Below are positions 9,260 to 19,581 of a DNA stretch of 44,711 nt, in pieces. Both the position numbers and the translations under genes were made by a program. The notes beneath the pieces were generated by a model. The model saw nothing but the letters and a program-made list of their open reading frames with translations. It had not been told where the DNA came from and made no database searches. Within the stretch, counting starts at the first letter, position 1, and each line of letters begins with the position of its first letter. Origin of the DNA: Prochlorococcus sp. AG-355-O17 (GTDB lineage: Bacteria; Cyanobacteriota; Cyanobacteriia; PCC-6307; Cyanobiaceae); the NCBI GenBank assembly GCA_003280655.1, contig QCEK01000012.1, positions 1 through 44,711 of the forward strand, read 5' to 3'.

Positions 9260-9859
9260 TTGATTACTTATACCAAACCGCTTTCAAAATTAATTGGTCA
9301 TTTTGAGAAATTCCCAGGGATTGGTCCAAGAACAGCGCAACGATTAGCCCTGTTTATTTTAAAACAACCTGAAAGTACAATAAAAGATTTTTCAAAGGCT
9401 CTTTTAGAAGCGCATAGTAATGTCGGTCGTTGCAAAAAATGTTTCAATTTGACTTCAGAAGATGAATGCGAAATTTGTAGAAATACTGAAAGAAATCAAA
9501 AACTTATCTGTGTAGTAGCAGAAACTAAAGATTTGCTTGCTTTGGAGCGCGCAAGAGAATTTAAAGGTGTTTACCATGTTATTGGTGGTTTAATATCTCC
9601 AATGGATTCTGTTGGCCCAGAACTCTTAGAAATTAGAAGCTTGGTAGAAAGAGTTAGTAAGTCTGAAATAGATGAGATCATATTGGCATTGACCCCCAGT
9701 GTTGAAGGAGATACAACAAGTCTTTATATTGGAAAATTGTTAACTCCTTTTACTAAAGTTACGAGGATTGCATATGGCCTCCCAATGGGAAGTGAACTTG
9801 AATATGTGGATGAAGTGACACTTGCAAGGGCCTTAGAAGGAAGAACAAAAATAAATTAG
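9260..9859 (+). CDS. recR: Recombination protein RecR
   Basis: RecR is a ring-forming partner of RecO/RecF that loads RecA on gapped DNA. The 199-aa length is typical. Features in order: helix-hairpin-helix region [13 protein letters not shown] (18-30), a four-Cys zinc motif (C58, C61, C70, C73), and a Toprim domain starting at [14 protein letters not shown]. The C-terminus ends with the family-typical [10 protein letters not shown] segment. The start is TTG; it gives the expected spacing between the N-terminus and the helix-hairpin-helix, and I see no better ATG. lipA begins three bases after the stop, so the two are likely co-transcribed although functionally unrelated. Confidence 0.95.
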   Translation: MITYTKPLSKLIGHFEKFPGIGPRTAQRLALFILKQPESTIKDFSKALLEAHSNVGRCKKCFNLTSEDECEICRNTERNQKLICVVAETKDLLALERAREFKGVYHVIGGLISPMDSVGPELLEIRSLVERVSKSEIDEIILALTPSVEGDTTSLYIGKLLTPFTKVTRIAYGLPMGSELEYVDEVTLARALEGRTKIN

Positions 9860-9862
9860 ACT

Positions 9863-10762
9863 ATGAGAGAAAATAATCTAATCAAGAAAGAAAAAATCTT
9901 AAGACTTCCTTCTTGGATTAAATTTCCTATTAGTAAAGCTTCACAGTTCGAAAAAATACAAAGACTCATTAAAAAATCAAATATTCATACTATTTGTGAA
10001 GAAGCAAGATGTCCAAATAGAGCAGAATGTTATGCCTCAGGAACAGCTACTTTCTTACTGGGTGGATCGATATGTTCCCGTTCTTGTGCTTTTTGTCAGG
10101 TAAATAAAGGTAAACCTAGTTCTATCAATATTGATGAATGTACACAAGTCGCTGAAGCAGTGAGAGTTTTAAATTTGAAATATGTTGTTTTGACATCTGT
10201 AGCTAGAGACGATCTCCCAGATCATGGTGCAAATTTATTCATATCTACAATTGATAAGATTAGAAAAATTAATTCAACTGTTAAAATAGAGGTTTTAACT
10301 CCTGATTTATGGGGTGGGGGCAAAAATTTTGATGAAACTAATAACCTGCAGACTGAGAGATTGAAGATGATTTTAGAAAAAGATCCAATATGCTTTAATC
10401 ATAATCTTGAAACTGTTGAAAGACTTCAAAAAGAAGTTAGAAGGGGTGCAAATTACAAAAAGTCCCTAAGTTTACTAGAAAAATCAAAAGATATTGCTCC
10501 TCATATTCAGACTAAATCAGGCATCATGTTAGGTCTTGGGGAAACATTGGATGAAATAAAAAATACAATTTACGATCTTAAAAAAATAGATTGTGATCAA
10601 ATTACAATTGGTCAATATTTAAGGCCTTCATTCAATCATTTGGCAGTTAAAAAATATTGGGATCCATCAGAGTTTGAATATTTATATCGCTTCTCTAAGG
10701 AATTAGGATTCAAAAAAGTATCCTCTGGTCCATTAGTTAGAAGTAGTTATCATGCGAGTTAA
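9863..10762 (+). CDS. lipA: Lipoyl synthase
   Basis: This radical-SAM enzyme inserts two sulfurs into octanoyl groups on lipoyl domains of 2-oxoacid dehydrogenases and the glycine cleavage H protein. It has 299 aa. Both iron-sulfur sites are visible: the auxiliary cluster cysteines C45, C50 and C56 (CEEARCPNRAEC), and the radical-SAM CxxxCxxC with C71, C75 and C78 (CSRSCAFC). The C-terminus carries GPLVRSSYHA, containing the serine that ligates the auxiliary cluster in this family. Its stop codon overlaps the stop codon of the convergent gene in a shared TTAA (10759-10762). Confidence 0.96.
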   Translation: MRENNLIKKEKILRLPSWIKFPISKASQFEKIQRLIKKSNIHTICEEARCPNRAECYASGTATFLLGGSICSRSCAFCQVNKGKPSSINIDECTQVAEAVRVLNLKYVVLTSVARDDLPDHGANLFISTIDKIRKINSTVKIEVLTPDLWGGGKNFDETNNLQTERLKMILEKDPICFNHNLETVERLQKEVRRGANYKKSLSLLEKSKDIAPHIQTKSGIMLGLGETLDEIKNTIYDLKKIDCDQITIGQYLRPSFNHLAVKKYWDPSEFEYLYRFSKELGFKKVSSGPLVRSSYHAS

Positions 10763-11259
10763 CTTTCTTCAATTAAAGAGAGTTTCTTTTCAAGTTTTTT
10801 CAATATGGAAATACATTCTCCGTTCATAAGTGTACCTGCACCTCCCCAAACCAATCTTAATAAAAGATCTACTGGGCTAGAACCAACTTCTTTTACAATT
10901 TTGAATCCTATTAACTTGAAATATCTTACAAGCTTTTTACTATATCCTTCACTATCAAAAATAGCTAAAAGTCTTGCTTTGTTGCTTGATTTTTTTTCAA
11001 TTGCCCAAGCCATAGTTGTTGCCCATATTAATTCCGAAACAAAAGCAGGAGCCTTGCTAAGGATTCTTAATGTATCAAGCTGAATACCTTGTTTATTTAA
11101 ATAAGTCCAACCTTTCATTTCGGCCCAAATCTTAATGATGTTATCTTTCTGTTCTGCTATAACGATTCTAAAGAAACATAATCCAAGTGTTTCTCTAACT
11201 TGAATTTTAATTAATAATCCAACATTACTTGCTAATTTTTCTAATTCTTCAACCTTCAT
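10759..11259 (-). CDS. Conserved protein of unknown function
   Basis: I do not recognise a named family for this 166-aa protein. It appears soluble, with no signal peptide or membrane segment. The segment from about 90 to 145 (ARLLAIFDSEGYSKKLVRYF, then a GFKIV strand) recalls the second half of a GNAT acetyltransferase fold, but the acetyl-CoA motif is not clear, so this is weak inference. It is the last gene of the lysA-cdaA-uppS-bioB-trhO cluster, 11 bases after trhO. Its stop codon overlaps that of lipA. Gene density and sensible protein composition support it as real; an open frame on the opposite strand here is a shadow. Confidence 0.7.
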   Translation of the reverse strand: MKVEELEKLASNVGLLIKIQVRETLGLCFFRIVIAEQKDNIIKIWAEMKGWTYLNKQGIQLDTLRILSKAPAFVSELIWATTMAWAIEKKSSNKARLLAIFDSEGYSKKLVRYFKLIGFKIVKEVGSSPVDLLLRLVWGGAGTLMNGECISILKKLEKKLSLIEES

Positions 11260-11270
11260 GATTTTGAAAA

Positions 11271-12203
11271 TTAGTCCTTATGGATTTTATGATTTACCAC
11301 TTTTAATCTGTCGATCTGTTTTTGTCTTTCTTCAAACCTTTTCCTATCATCATCACTGAATTGATCTATGCAGAAATGACATTGGATACCTTTTCTATAT
11401 TCTTTTCTTTCTTGATCTTGAATTGAAACTGGCATTCCACAAGCATGACAAATCGAGTACGAGCCTTTTTCTAATTCTTGATCTAGAGCAACTCTTTTAT
11501 CAAAAACATAACATTCACCTTCAAATAAGTTTTCTTCTTCTTGGATGTCATCAAGATACTTTAATATGCCGCCTTTTAGGTGATAAATATTTTTATAACC
11601 TTTCTTTTTAAGAAAACTAGTAGCTTTTTCACATCTTATTCCTCCGGTACAAAACATCGCTATATTTGTAGACTCTTTATTTTCTAAATGGGTATCTAAA
11701 TGATCATCTACCCATTTGGGGAATTCGCTAAAGTTTCTTGTATTTGGGTTTATAGAGTTCTGAAATGTACCTATAGAAACCTCATAATGATTTCGAGTAT
11801 CAATGACTATTGTATTTTGATTTTTTATTAACTTATTCCAATCAGCTGAGTCAATATAGATCCCATTATTTTCTGAAGGGTTTATTTCAGATACACCCAT
11901 GGTAACTATTTCTTTCTTGATTTTTATTTTTAATTTTTTGAAAACTTTGTTTTTTGAAAAGTTTACTTTAATATTCAAATCTCTATTATCTGTATATTTA
12001 CTAAGTAAATTAATAACAATATCAATTACATTTTTCTCAGCACAAATAGTTCCATTAATGCCCTCAGATGCAAAAATTAATAAACCTGAAAGATCGTTTT
12101 CATTTTCAATTTCTAATAATTTATTTTTTAGATCAAGAATTAAGTTTTCTTGAAATGGGAAGAAAGAGTAAAGAGAAACTATTTTATAATTTTTGCCTTT
12201 CAT
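11271..12203 (-). CDS. trhO: tRNA uridine-5-oxyacetic/hydroxylation protein TrhO (rhodanese family, YceA)
   Basis: TrhO makes 5-hydroxyuridine at wobble position 34 of tRNAs. The 310-aa protein has the family layout: an N-terminal acylphosphatase-like domain (about 1-105, with [13 protein letters not shown]), a rhodanese domain (about 125-220) with catalytic C185 in [11 protein letters not shown], and a C-terminal region with two Cys pairs, CHAC (C252, C255) and CHFC (C275, C278), probably metal-binding. The start codon overlaps the stop of bioB in ATGA form, indicating translational coupling. Family membership is clear; the precise tRNA targets here are inferred from E. coli work. Confidence 0.9.
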   Translation of the reverse strand: MKGKNYKIVSLYSFFPFQENLILDLKNKLLEIENENDLSGLLIFASEGINGTICAEKNVIDIVINLLSKYTDNRDLNIKVNFSKNKVFKKLKIKIKKEIVTMGVSEINPSENNGIYIDSADWNKLIKNQNTIVIDTRNHYEVSIGTFQNSINPNTRNFSEFPKWVDDHLDTHLENKESTNIAMFCTGGIRCEKATSFLKKKGYKNIYHLKGGILKYLDDIQEEENLFEGECYVFDKRVALDQELEKGSYSICHACGMPVSIQDQERKEYRKGIQCHFCIDQFSDDDRKRFEERQKQIDRLKVVNHKIHKD

Positions 12204-13207
12204 AAAGAGGATAATGTTTTTTCAAAAGTTTCAAAATCTTTGTTAAATGATACTCCAACCTCTTTAAGAAGTTTTCTGTCTGATTGAAAAGATGGATTTG
12301 AAGTTGTGAGTAACTCATCTCCATAAAAAATCGAATTTGCCCCACATTGAAAACATAATATTTGGGCTTCTTTTGAAAGCTTTTCTCGCCCTGCACTTAA
12401 TCTTATTTTACTTTTAGGCATAAGAATTCTTGCTGTAGCTATCATCCTTATCATTTCAATAGAATCAATTTCTTGATTATCTTCTAAACCAGTACCTTCT
12501 ATAGCTACTAATGAATTTATAGGAACACTTTCAGGGTGTGGATTCATGTTTGAAAGCACTTCTAAAAGAGATGCTCGATCGCCATTAGTTTCACCCAAGC
12601 CTATAATGCCTCCACAACAAACATTTATTCCTGCATTCCTTACTCTTTTGATAGTATCTAGTCTTTCTTGATAAGTTCTAGTCGTAATAATATTTTTATA
12701 ATGCTCAGGACTAGTATCAAGATTGTGGTTATACGCAGTCAAACCTGCATCAGCCAGTTTGGAAGCTTGTTCTTCTGTAAGCATCCCAGCAGTAACGCAT
12801 GCTTCCATCCCTAAATCTCTTACACCGCTAACCATCTCTAACATTGCATTAAAAGATTTCCCATCTCTAATTTCTCTCCACGCCCAACCCATACAAAACC
12901 TATCTGCACCCTCTTTTTTTGCTATTTGAGCTCTTGCTAGAACCTCTTCAACTTGAAATTGTGGATGACTTTTGATTTCGCTAGTACTATAAATTGATTG
13001 GCTACAGTACGAACAATTTTCCTCACATCCACCAGTTTTTACGCTGAACAATGATGCTAATTGAATATCGTATTTGTTAAATTTCCTGTGAACGGTTTGT
13101 GATTCCCACATTAAATCAATTAGAGGCATATTAAGTATTTCCAAAATCTCTTCTTTATTCCAATCGAACCTAATATCTTTTAATAAATGATTATTTGAAT
13201 ATGCCAT
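12200..13207 (-). CDS. bioB: Biotin synthase
   Basis: This radical-SAM enzyme converts dethiobiotin to biotin. I use the ATG at 13205-13207 (335 aa). A longer form from 13246 adds 13 residues and would overlap uppS by 35 bases, whereas the chosen start lies four bases past the uppS stop. Cluster cysteines are C61, C65 and C68 in [13 protein letters not shown]. Further family segments are [36 protein letters not shown], and near the C-terminus IRLSAGRE plus [12 protein letters not shown]. No other bio gene is nearby. It lies in the minus-strand cluster between uppS and trhO, overlapping trhO by four bases. Confidence 0.94.
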   Translation of the reverse strand: MAYSNNHLLKDIRFDWNKEEILEILNMPLIDLMWESQTVHRKFNKYDIQLASLFSVKTGGCEENCSYCSQSIYSTSEIKSHPQFQVEEVLARAQIAKKEGADRFCMGWAWREIRDGKSFNAMLEMVSGVRDLGMEACVTAGMLTEEQASKLADAGLTAYNHNLDTSPEHYKNIITTRTYQERLDTIKRVRNAGINVCCGGIIGLGETNGDRASLLEVLSNMNPHPESVPINSLVAIEGTGLEDNQEIDSIEMIRMIATARILMPKSKIRLSAGREKLSKEAQILCFQCGANSIFYGDELLTTSNPSFQSDRKLLKEVGVSFNKDFETFEKTLSSL

Positions 13208-13211
13208 TTTA

Positions 13212-14015
13212 TTAGGAAAAATATTGAGAATCTTCAAAGGATTCATTTGATAATGATTCTATACCGCCGAAACGTCTATTTCTTGATTGGTAATCAATTA
13301 TTGCTTTAAGAAATTCATGCTCATCGAACTCTGGCCAAAGTACGTCAGATATATAAATTTCTGAATATGCTAATTGCCATAATAAAAAATTACTTATCCT
13401 TTTTTCACCACTAGTTCTTATTAGTAATTCTGGATCCTTAATCCCTCTAGTTAATAGCTCTGAATTAAATAATTCTTCATTAATTTCACTTGGTTTTATT
13501 TCCCCAGCAGAAGATTTTAATGCTAGTTCTTTTGCAACTTTTACTATTTCTTGCCTACCTCCGTAATTAACACAAACATTGAATAAAAATTTGTTGTTGT
13601 TTTTAGTAAGTGATTCTGAACTAGAGATTATTTCTTTTAAATTTTTCGGGAAAGGAGTTAAATCTCCAATAAATTTTATTTTTGTTGATTCTTCATGTAT
13701 CTCTTTAATTTCGTTTTTTAAAACTTCGCTAAAAAGATTAATAAGAAAATCAACTTCTTTTGTTGGTCTTGTCCAATTCTCAGTTGAAAAAGCATAAACA
13801 GTAATTACTTTACAACCTAAATTTTTTGCAGCTTTGAGAATTTTTTTTAATACACTAACACCCTGTTTATGTCCAAATGATCGGGGTAAACCTTTTCTAG
13901 TCGCCCATCTTCCATTGCCGTCCATAATTATTGCTACATGTTTGGGCAATTTTTGCTTATCTATTTTTGTTAATAAGTCACTATTTTTATAGTCTATTAC
14001 CTTTTCTAAACTCAT
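13212..14015 (-). CDS. uppS: Isoprenyl transferase (undecaprenyl diphosphate synthase)
   Basis: This cis-prenyltransferase elongates FPP with IPP to make the undecaprenyl carrier for peptidoglycan and surface polysaccharide. It has 267 aa. The signature [13 protein letters not shown] includes catalytic D32; [12 protein letters not shown] follows, and the C-terminal [20 protein letters not shown] segment holds substrate-binding residues. The gene starts three bases after the cdaA stop and runs into bioB with a gap of four bases. The neighbourhood of lysA, cdaA and uppS joins envelope precursor genes with c-di-AMP signalling. Confidence 0.95.
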   Translation of the reverse strand: MSLEKVIDYKNSDLLTKIDKQKLPKHVAIIMDGNGRWATRKGLPRSFGHKQGVSVLKKILKAAKNLGCKVITVYAFSTENWTRPTKEVDFLINLFSEVLKNEIKEIHEESTKIKFIGDLTPFPKNLKEIISSSESLTKNNNKFLFNVCVNYGGRQEIVKVAKELALKSSAGEIKPSEINEELFNSELLTRGIKDPELLIRTSGEKRISNFLLWQLAYSEIYISDVLWPEFDEHEFLKAIIDYQSRNRRFGGIESLSNESFEDSQYFS

Positions 14016-14018
14016 TAG

Positions 14019-14927
14019 TTAATCCTTTTTGTTAATAAAAATCTCTGAATTTTCTGACTCTTTTTTATTAATATCACTGATGATATTATCACCGGGATCT
14101 GTTTTTTGGGATGAGACATTTTTACTTAAAGATGCTTTATTTGCTCCAATAGAGTTTTGATTTCCAATCAATTTTGCAAGAAGTTCTTGTAACCTACTGC
14201 TGGTTATTGGCCTTTCTAGTTTGCCTTGGTTTGCTAATGATAATGTACCTGTTTCTTCAGAAACAACAATGCAAATACATCTGTCAAATCTTTCTGTAAT
14301 TCCTAATGCTGCTAAATGTCTTGTGCCATATCTACTTATTCCTTGTCTTGAGAGAGGAAGTATTACGCCAGCAGAAATTATTTTATTTCCTTTCACAAGA
14401 ACTGCTCCATCATGTAAAGGCGTATCTGTAGCAAAAAGATTTATTAAAAGGTCAGTTGATAATTGTGCCTCAATATTGGTACCTGAATATAAAAAATCTT
14501 CCGGTCTTAAATCACTCCCCAAATCTACAACGATTAAAGCACCTCTTCTATTTTGAGAAAGTTTACCAGCTGTATCAACTAACTGAGTAATGGTAGTTGA
14601 AGTTGCTCTAAATTCCTTTGGTGGATTCCCAAGTAATACAGCTAGTCTCCCAGTGCCTAGTAATTCCATTAGCCTTCTTAACTCTCCTTGCCATAGGATT
14701 GCTAATGAGAGAGAGCAAGCTAGGACTACGGCATCAATTAATTTTGATGTTAGTGGTAAGTAAGCATATCTTTGAATAAACCATGCTGATGATACCAAAA
14801 ACAAATATCCTCTTAGGAGCCATAATGTACGTTGTTCTTTTACTCTAGAGAATAATAAAAGTCCGAAGCCAACAGCAAATAAGACATCTAATAAAAGCTT
14901 TAAATTTATAATCCCCCAGAAATTCAC
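14019..14927 (-). CDS. cdaA: Diadenylate cyclase, CdaA type (DisA_N domain)
   Basis: CdaA-type enzymes condense two ATP into the second messenger c-di-AMP, which controls osmotic balance, potassium transport and day/night metabolism in several bacteria. It has 302 aa. Three N-terminal membrane helices (about 10-27, 36-52 and 62-80) precede the cyclase domain (about 100-255). The DGA motif is at 173-175 in DTPLHDGAV. The second family motif, usually RHR, reads RHL here (R203, H204, L205, in RYGTRHLAALGI). The C-terminal tail (about 258-302) is polar and probably disordered. The gene follows lysA by 34 bases and precedes uppS by three. Family identity is clear; activity with the altered motif is unproven. 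Confidence 0.88.
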   Translation of the reverse strand: MNFWGIINLKLLLDVLFAVGFGLLLFSRVKEQRTLWLLRGYLFLVSSAWFIQRYAYLPLTSKLIDAVVLACSLSLAILWQGELRRLMELLGTGRLAVLLGNPPKEFRATSTTITQLVDTAGKLSQNRRGALIVVDLGSDLRPEDFLYSGTNIEAQLSTDLLINLFATDTPLHDGAVLVKGNKIISAGVILPLSRQGISRYGTRHLAALGITERFDRCICIVVSEETGTLSLANQGKLERPITSSRLQELLAKLIGNQNSIGANKASLSKNVSSQKTDPGDNIISDINKKESENSEIFINKKD

Positions 14928-14961
14928 ACTAAAAACAAAATTAATCTAAATTTACCTAATT

Positions 14962-16329
14962 TTATTTAATAAAGCGATCAGGCAAAACATCATATTTCAA
15001 AAGATCAGATGGACTTTCTCTTTTTTGAATAATCTCTGCTTCTCCATTGCAAACTAAAAGTGCTGCGGGTCTTGGAATTCTGTTGTAGTTAGAACTCATT
15101 GAATTATTGTAAGCACCAGTACCAAAAACACATATAAGATCTCCTGTTTCGCAATTTGCTAGTTCTATCTCCTTGAACAGTACATCTCCCGATTCGCAGT
15201 GTTTGCCAGCAATTGTATATTTATTTCTTGAGTTAACATTAAAGGGGTTTTTTACCAAACATGCAGAGTAATTTGATTGATATGTTATCGGCCTTGGATT
15301 ATCACTCATCCCGCCATCAACGGACAAATAAGTTCTGATTCCTGGAATTTCTTTAAAAGCCCCAATTTTGTAGATTGTTATGCCTGCTGTAGATACGATA
15401 GATCTCCCAGGTTCACACATTAATTTTGGCAGATCTAAATTGTGTTTTTTACAAGCTTTAACAACTGAGTTGGAAATTGTTTTTACCCATTCATCGATAG
15501 AAGGTGGATCTTCATCCATTGTATATTTAATGCCTAATCCACCACCAACATTTAGTTCTTTTATGTCATGACCAAATTTTTTGGCGTCTAAAATAACCTT
15601 TACCATTATTTCACCTAAATCCTTATGAGGTTCTAATTCAAATATCTGGGAACCAATATGAGCATGTATTCCTTTTAATTGTAGATGTTTAGTTTCTCTT
15701 ATGCTTGCAAATAAATTATTCAAATATTCGATTCCAAAACCAAATTTGCTATCAAATGAACCTGTTCTTATGTATTCATGGGTATGGCATTCGATTCCAG
15801 GAGTAAAGCGAATCATTATTTCTAAGTCATGATTTAATGAATTTGATACTTCCTCTAATCTTTTTAAGTCATAGTCATTATCTACAATAATTTTGATGTT
15901 ATTTTTAATTGCGTAATCAATTTCTTTGTCAGATTTGTTATTCCCATGAAAAACAATTTTTTCATTTGGTACCCCACCCTTAAGAGCAGTTAATAATTCT
16001 CCCTCTGACACTGCATCAAGTCCTAAACCTTCTGAGGAAACAAGATTACTCATGAATATAGAGCTATTTGCCTTAGAAGCATATATAGGGAGAGATTCCC
16101 CTGGGTAATATTTTTCTAACGCTTTTTTATAAGCTCTACAAGACTTTCTTAAAGTGATTTCATCCAATATATAAAGAGGAGAATCATATTTCTTAACTAA
16201 TTCTTCAATAGAACATCCACCAACTGACAATTTCCCATCCCCTCCAATAGATGTAGTAATTGGTACGATATTTTTATTAGGACTTTCCAAGTCAATTTTC
16301 TGTTTTAAAAAAGATTGTTTTTCTTCCAT
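14962..16329 (-). CDS. lysA: Diaminopimelate decarboxylase
   Basis: This PLP enzyme makes L-lysine from meso-diaminopimelate, the last lysine step. It has 455 aa, in the normal range. The PLP lysine is K86 in PIYASKANSS. A Gly-rich phosphate-binding loop, LNVGGGLGIKY, lies mid-protein; CEPGRSI and CESGD (the active-site Cys contributed across the dimer) follow. It is the first gene of the minus-strand cluster and diverges from rimI over 88 bases, so the cluster's promoter is probably in that gap. An Asn/Lys-rich N-terminal extension of about 20 residues is not conserved. Confidence 0.95.
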   Translation of the reverse strand: MEEKQSFLKQKIDLESPNKNIVPITTSIGGDGKLSVGGCSIEELVKKYDSPLYILDEITLRKSCRAYKKALEKYYPGESLPIYASKANSSIFMSNLVSSEGLGLDAVSEGELLTALKGGVPNEKIVFHGNNKSDKEIDYAIKNNIKIIVDNDYDLKRLEEVSNSLNHDLEIMIRFTPGIECHTHEYIRTGSFDSKFGFGIEYLNNLFASIRETKHLQLKGIHAHIGSQIFELEPHKDLGEIMVKVILDAKKFGHDIKELNVGGGLGIKYTMDEDPPSIDEWVKTISNSVVKACKKHNLDLPKLMCEPGRSIVSTAGITIYKIGAFKEIPGIRTYLSVDGGMSDNPRPITYQSNYSACLVKNPFNVNSRNKYTIAGKHCESGDVLFKEIELANCETGDLICVFGTGAYNNSMSSNYNRIPRPAALLVCNGEAEIIQKRESPSDLLKYDVLPDRFIK

Positions 16330-16370
16330 GAGAGAACTTTTAATAAAGTTTTTCCAAAACTGTCATATTT

Positions 16371-16376
16371 TATAAT
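16371..16376 (+). promoter_or_regulatory. Candidate -10 box upstream of rimI
   Basis: A TATAAT hexamer stands 41 bases before the rimI start codon in the 88-base lysA/rimI divergent gap. It sits inside a short inverted repeat, GTCAT (16362-16366) and ATGAC (16375-16379). No convincing -35 hexamer is visible, which is common in this type of genome. Evidence is by pattern only, in AT-rich DNA. Confidence 0.3.
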
Positions 16377-16417
16377 GACTTTAGATTTGAACTTTCTAAA
16401 TATACATAGATAATAAA

Positions 16418-16858
16418 ATGATATCTATCAAACTAATAAATGAGAAAGATATTGATTTATGTTATGAATTAGATTCAAATACGATTTCATTATGGAGCAA
16501 GAAACAATGGGCTCAGGAATTCAAAAAGGAAGGTACAAAAATATTTGGATTATTAATTAGAAAATTAGTCATTGGAATATGCGTTTATCAAGTAGTTCTT
16601 GATGAAGCTCAAATAAATTATTTTGTTGTGAAAACGAAATTTAGAAAAAAAGGTTTAGGTTCTTATTTTATGAGCTATGTGATAAAAAAATGTGAACAAT
16701 TGAATCTGAAGAAATTACTGTTGGAGGTTTCCCAGAGCAATATTTCTGCTGAAAGATTTTATAGGCGCTTTGATTTTTCTACTGTAGGAATAAGAAAAAA
16801 TTATTATAAAGATGGTTCACATGCTCTTTTAAAAGAAAAAAAATTAACAACCAAATAA
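16418..16858 (+). CDS. rimI: Ribosomal protein alanine N-acetyltransferase-like (RimI, GNAT)
   Basis: This is a 146-aa GNAT-fold acetyltransferase of the RimI type, which acetylates protein N-termini such as that of ribosomal protein S18. Acetyl-CoA loop residues appear as FRKKGLGSYFM (about 75-85). The RimI-like C-terminal block follows: LLLEVSQSNISAERFYRRFDF, then VGIRKNYYKDGSHALL. The N-terminal half is more divergent. It precedes clpC by 179 bases and is probably an independent transcript. The substrate cannot be read from sequence. Confidence 0.82.
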   Translation: MISIKLINEKDIDLCYELDSNTISLWSKKQWAQEFKKEGTKIFGLLIRKLVIGICVYQVVLDEAQINYFVVKTKFRKKGLGSYFMSYVIKKCEQLNLKKLLLEVSQSNISAERFYRRFDFSTVGIRKNYYKDGSHALLKEKKLTTK

Positions 16859-17037
16859 TGTAAAAGTTTTATTGTTCGGATAACCAGAATGCTTGAAATT
16901 ACTTTAATTTCTTGCTATAGCACTAAAAAAGTTCAATTTAATTTAATAAATAATACTTATAGGTATTCACAAAAGCTCATTCTGAACACAAAATTGACAT
17001 ATTACTGGTAGGTTATTAATAGGAATTTAATCTTCTA

Positions 17038-19566
17038 ATGTTTGAAAGATTTACAGAAAAAGCTATAAAAGTCATTATGCTTGCTCAAGAGGAAGCAAGA
17101 AGACTTGGTCATAATTTTGTAGGAACTGAACAAATTCTTTTAGGGTTAGTTGGAGAGGGAACTGGAGTTGCAGCGAAAGTACTTAAATCACTTGGAGTTA
17201 ATTTAAAAGATTCAAGGATAGAAGTTGAAAAGATAATAGGTAGAGGTTCAGGCTTTGTGGCTGTAGAAATACCTTTTACTCCTAGGGCTAAAAGAGTTTT
17301 AGAGTTATCTCTAGAAGAGGCTCGTCAACTAGGTCACAATTACATAGGCACAGAACATTTATTATTAGGTTTAATCAGAGAAGGTGAGGGTGTTGCTGCC
17401 AGAGTTCTTGAAAACCTTAATATCGATCTTACCAAAGTAAGAACTCAAGTCATAAGGATGCTAGGTGAAACTGCCGAGGTTGGCACTGGTTCTAATACAA
17501 CTAAGGGCAACTTAAAAACTGCTACTCTTGATGAATTTGGAACAAATTTAACAAAATTAGCTAGTGAATCAAAATTGGATCCAGTCGTGGGTCGTTATTC
17601 TGAAATTGATCGTGTAGTTCAAATATTAGGTAGAAGGACAAAAAATAATCCTGTTCTTATTGGTGAGCCTGGTGTAGGTAAAACTGCTATAGCAGAAGGT
17701 TTAGCCCAAAGAATACAAACGGGAGATGTTCCAGACATACTTGAAGATAAAAGAGTTTTGACTCTTGATATAGGTCTTTTGGTGGCAGGAACAAAATATA
17801 GAGGTGAATTCGAAGAAAGGTTAAAAAAAATAATGGAAGAAATTAAATCAGCAGGTAACGTAATACTTGTCATAGATGAAGTTCATACTTTAATTGGTGC
17901 TGGAGCTGCGGAAGGAGCTATTGATGCTGCAAATATTTTGAAGCCAGCTTTAGCTAGAGGAGAACTTCAATGTATTGGAGCAACAACTCTCGACGAATAT
18001 AGAAAACATATTGAAAGAGATGCTGCTCTAGAAAGAAGATTCCAACCTGTAATGGTGGGAGAGCCTTCTATTGAAGATACAATCGAAATTTTAAAAGGTC
18101 TTAGAGAGCGTTACGAACAACATCATCGTCTTAAAATTACTGATGATGCGCTAGAGGCAGCAGCTCATTTAGGTGATCGTTACATATCTGATAGATTTTT
18201 ACCTGATAAGGCTATAGACCTCATCGACGAGGCTGGAAGTAGAGTACGTTTAATAAATTCTAAACTTCCCCCTGAAGCTAAACAATTAGATAAAGAACTA
18301 AGACAAGTTCAAAAGCAAAAGGAAGAATCTGTAAGAGACCAAAATTTTGATCAAGCAGGCCAATTGCGTGAAAAAGAGATAGAATTATCTGCAAAAATTA
18401 AAGAGGTTTTAGATAATAAAAAAGAATCTGCCGCTGGAGATCAATCTAATGCTGATAACAAGTCTCTAGAAAGTAATTCAAAACTACTACAAAGCCCCTG
18501 TGTTAGTGAAGAGGATGTAGCACATATTGTGGCTTCATGGACAGGTGTTCCTGTTCAAAAATTAACGGAAACTGAATCAGTCAAGCTTCTTAATATGGAG
18601 GAAACGCTTCACCAAAGGCTAATTGGACAAGATGAAGCAGTAAAGGCTGTCTCAAGAGCCATAAGAAGAGCAAGAGTTGGATTAAAGAATCCTAATAGAC
18701 CAATAGCAAGTTTTATTTTCTCTGGTCCTACTGGTGTTGGTAAAACTGAATTGACTAAATCACTAGCTTCATATTTCTTCGGTAGTGAAGAAGCAATGAT
18801 CAGATTAGATATGTCAGAATTTATGGAAAGACATACAGTTAGTAAACTTATAGGCTCACCTCCTGGTTATGTTGGATTTAACGAGGGTGGCCAGCTTACT
18901 GAAGCGGTTAGAAGACGTCCTTATACTGTCGTTTTATTTGATGAAGTTGAAAAGGCGCATCCAGATGTTTTCAATTTATTATTGCAACTACTTGAAGACG
19001 GAAGATTAACTGACTCCAAAGGTAGAACTGTTGATTTTAAAAATACATTATTAATAATGACCTCTAATATCGGTTCAAAAGTAATCGAGAAAGGAGGCGG
19101 CGGACTAGGATTCGAATTCTCAGGTGATTCAGTTGAAGATAGTCAATATAATAGAATTAAATCACTAGTTAATGAAGAACTTAAGCAATACTTTAGGCCT
19201 GAATTTTTAAATAGACTTGATGAAATAATTGTATTCAGACAACTAACTAAAAATGAAGTTAAAGAAATTGCAGAAATAATGTTGCAAGAAGTTTTTGTCC
19301 GATTACAAGATAAAGGCATTAAGTTAAATGTCACCGATGCTTTCAAAGAAAGACTTGTTGAAGAAGGTTATAATCCTTCATACGGAGCAAGACCTTTGAG
19401 GAGGGCAGTTATGCGTTTACTCGAAGATAGCTTGGCGGAAGAAGTACTCTCCGGAAGAATAAAAGATGGAGATAATGCTCTAGTTGATATTGATGATAAT
19501 AAAAAAGTTACAATAAATATTTCTTCCGAAGAATCTTCTCAAGAGTTAGCAGGTGCTAACTTCTAA
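17038..19566 (+). CDS. clpC: ATP-dependent Clp protease ATP-binding subunit ClpC
   Basis: ClpC is an AAA+ unfoldase that feeds substrates to ClpP/ClpR and is essential in many cyanobacteria. The 842-aa length is typical. Order: two Clp_N repeats (1-145, [20 protein letters not shown] first), first AAA module with Walker A GEPGVGKT near 209 and Walker [16 protein letters not shown], a UVR-type middle segment near 430 ([17 protein letters not shown]), and second AAA module with Walker [11 protein letters not shown] near 562 and [15 protein letters not shown]. The C-terminus contains the conserved [17 protein letters not shown]. The UVR segment and size mark it as ClpC rather than ClpB. The 179-base upstream gap holds a TTGACA at 16994 but no well-spaced -10 box. 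Confidence 0.97.
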   Translation: MFERFTEKAIKVIMLAQEEARRLGHNFVGTEQILLGLVGEGTGVAAKVLKSLGVNLKDSRIEVEKIIGRGSGFVAVEIPFTPRAKRVLELSLEEARQLGHNYIGTEHLLLGLIREGEGVAARVLENLNIDLTKVRTQVIRMLGETAEVGTGSNTTKGNLKTATLDEFGTNLTKLASESKLDPVVGRYSEIDRVVQILGRRTKNNPVLIGEPGVGKTAIAEGLAQRIQTGDVPDILEDKRVLTLDIGLLVAGTKYRGEFEERLKKIMEEIKSAGNVILVIDEVHTLIGAGAAEGAIDAANILKPALARGELQCIGATTLDEYRKHIERDAALERRFQPVMVGEPSIEDTIEILKGLRERYEQHHRLKITDDALEAAAHLGDRYISDRFLPDKAIDLIDEAGSRVRLINSKLPPEAKQLDKELRQVQKQKEESVRDQNFDQAGQLREKEIELSAKIKEVLDNKKESAAGDQSNADNKSLESNSKLLQSPCVSEEDVAHIVASWTGVPVQKLTETESVKLLNMEETLHQRLIGQDEAVKAVSRAIRRARVGLKNPNRPIASFIFSGPTGVGKTELTKSLASYFFGSEEAMIRLDMSEFMERHTVSKLIGSPPGYVGFNEGGQLTEAVRRRPYTVVLFDEVEKAHPDVFNLLLQLLEDGRLTDSKGRTVDFKNTLLIMTSNIGSKVIEKGGGGLGFEFSGDSVEDSQYNRIKSLVNEELKQYFRPEFLNRLDEIIVFRQLTKNEVKEIAEIMLQEVFVRLQDKGIKLNVTDAFKERLVEEGYNPSYGARPLRRAVMRLLEDSLAEEVLSGRIKDGDNALVDIDDNKKVTINISSEESSQELAGANF

Positions 19567-19581
19567 TCATCCAAAGTAAAT

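Noticed and set aside
12200-13246. Longer bioB starting at 13246
   Set aside because: It would overlap uppS by 35 bases and add 13 residues with no counterpart in known BioB; the ATG at 13205-13207 gives a four-base gap.
16859-17037. Sigma70 promoter for clpC based on TTGACA at 16994-16999
   Set aside because: The only -10-like words lie 14-16 bases away, match poorly, and would put the transcript start almost at the start codon.
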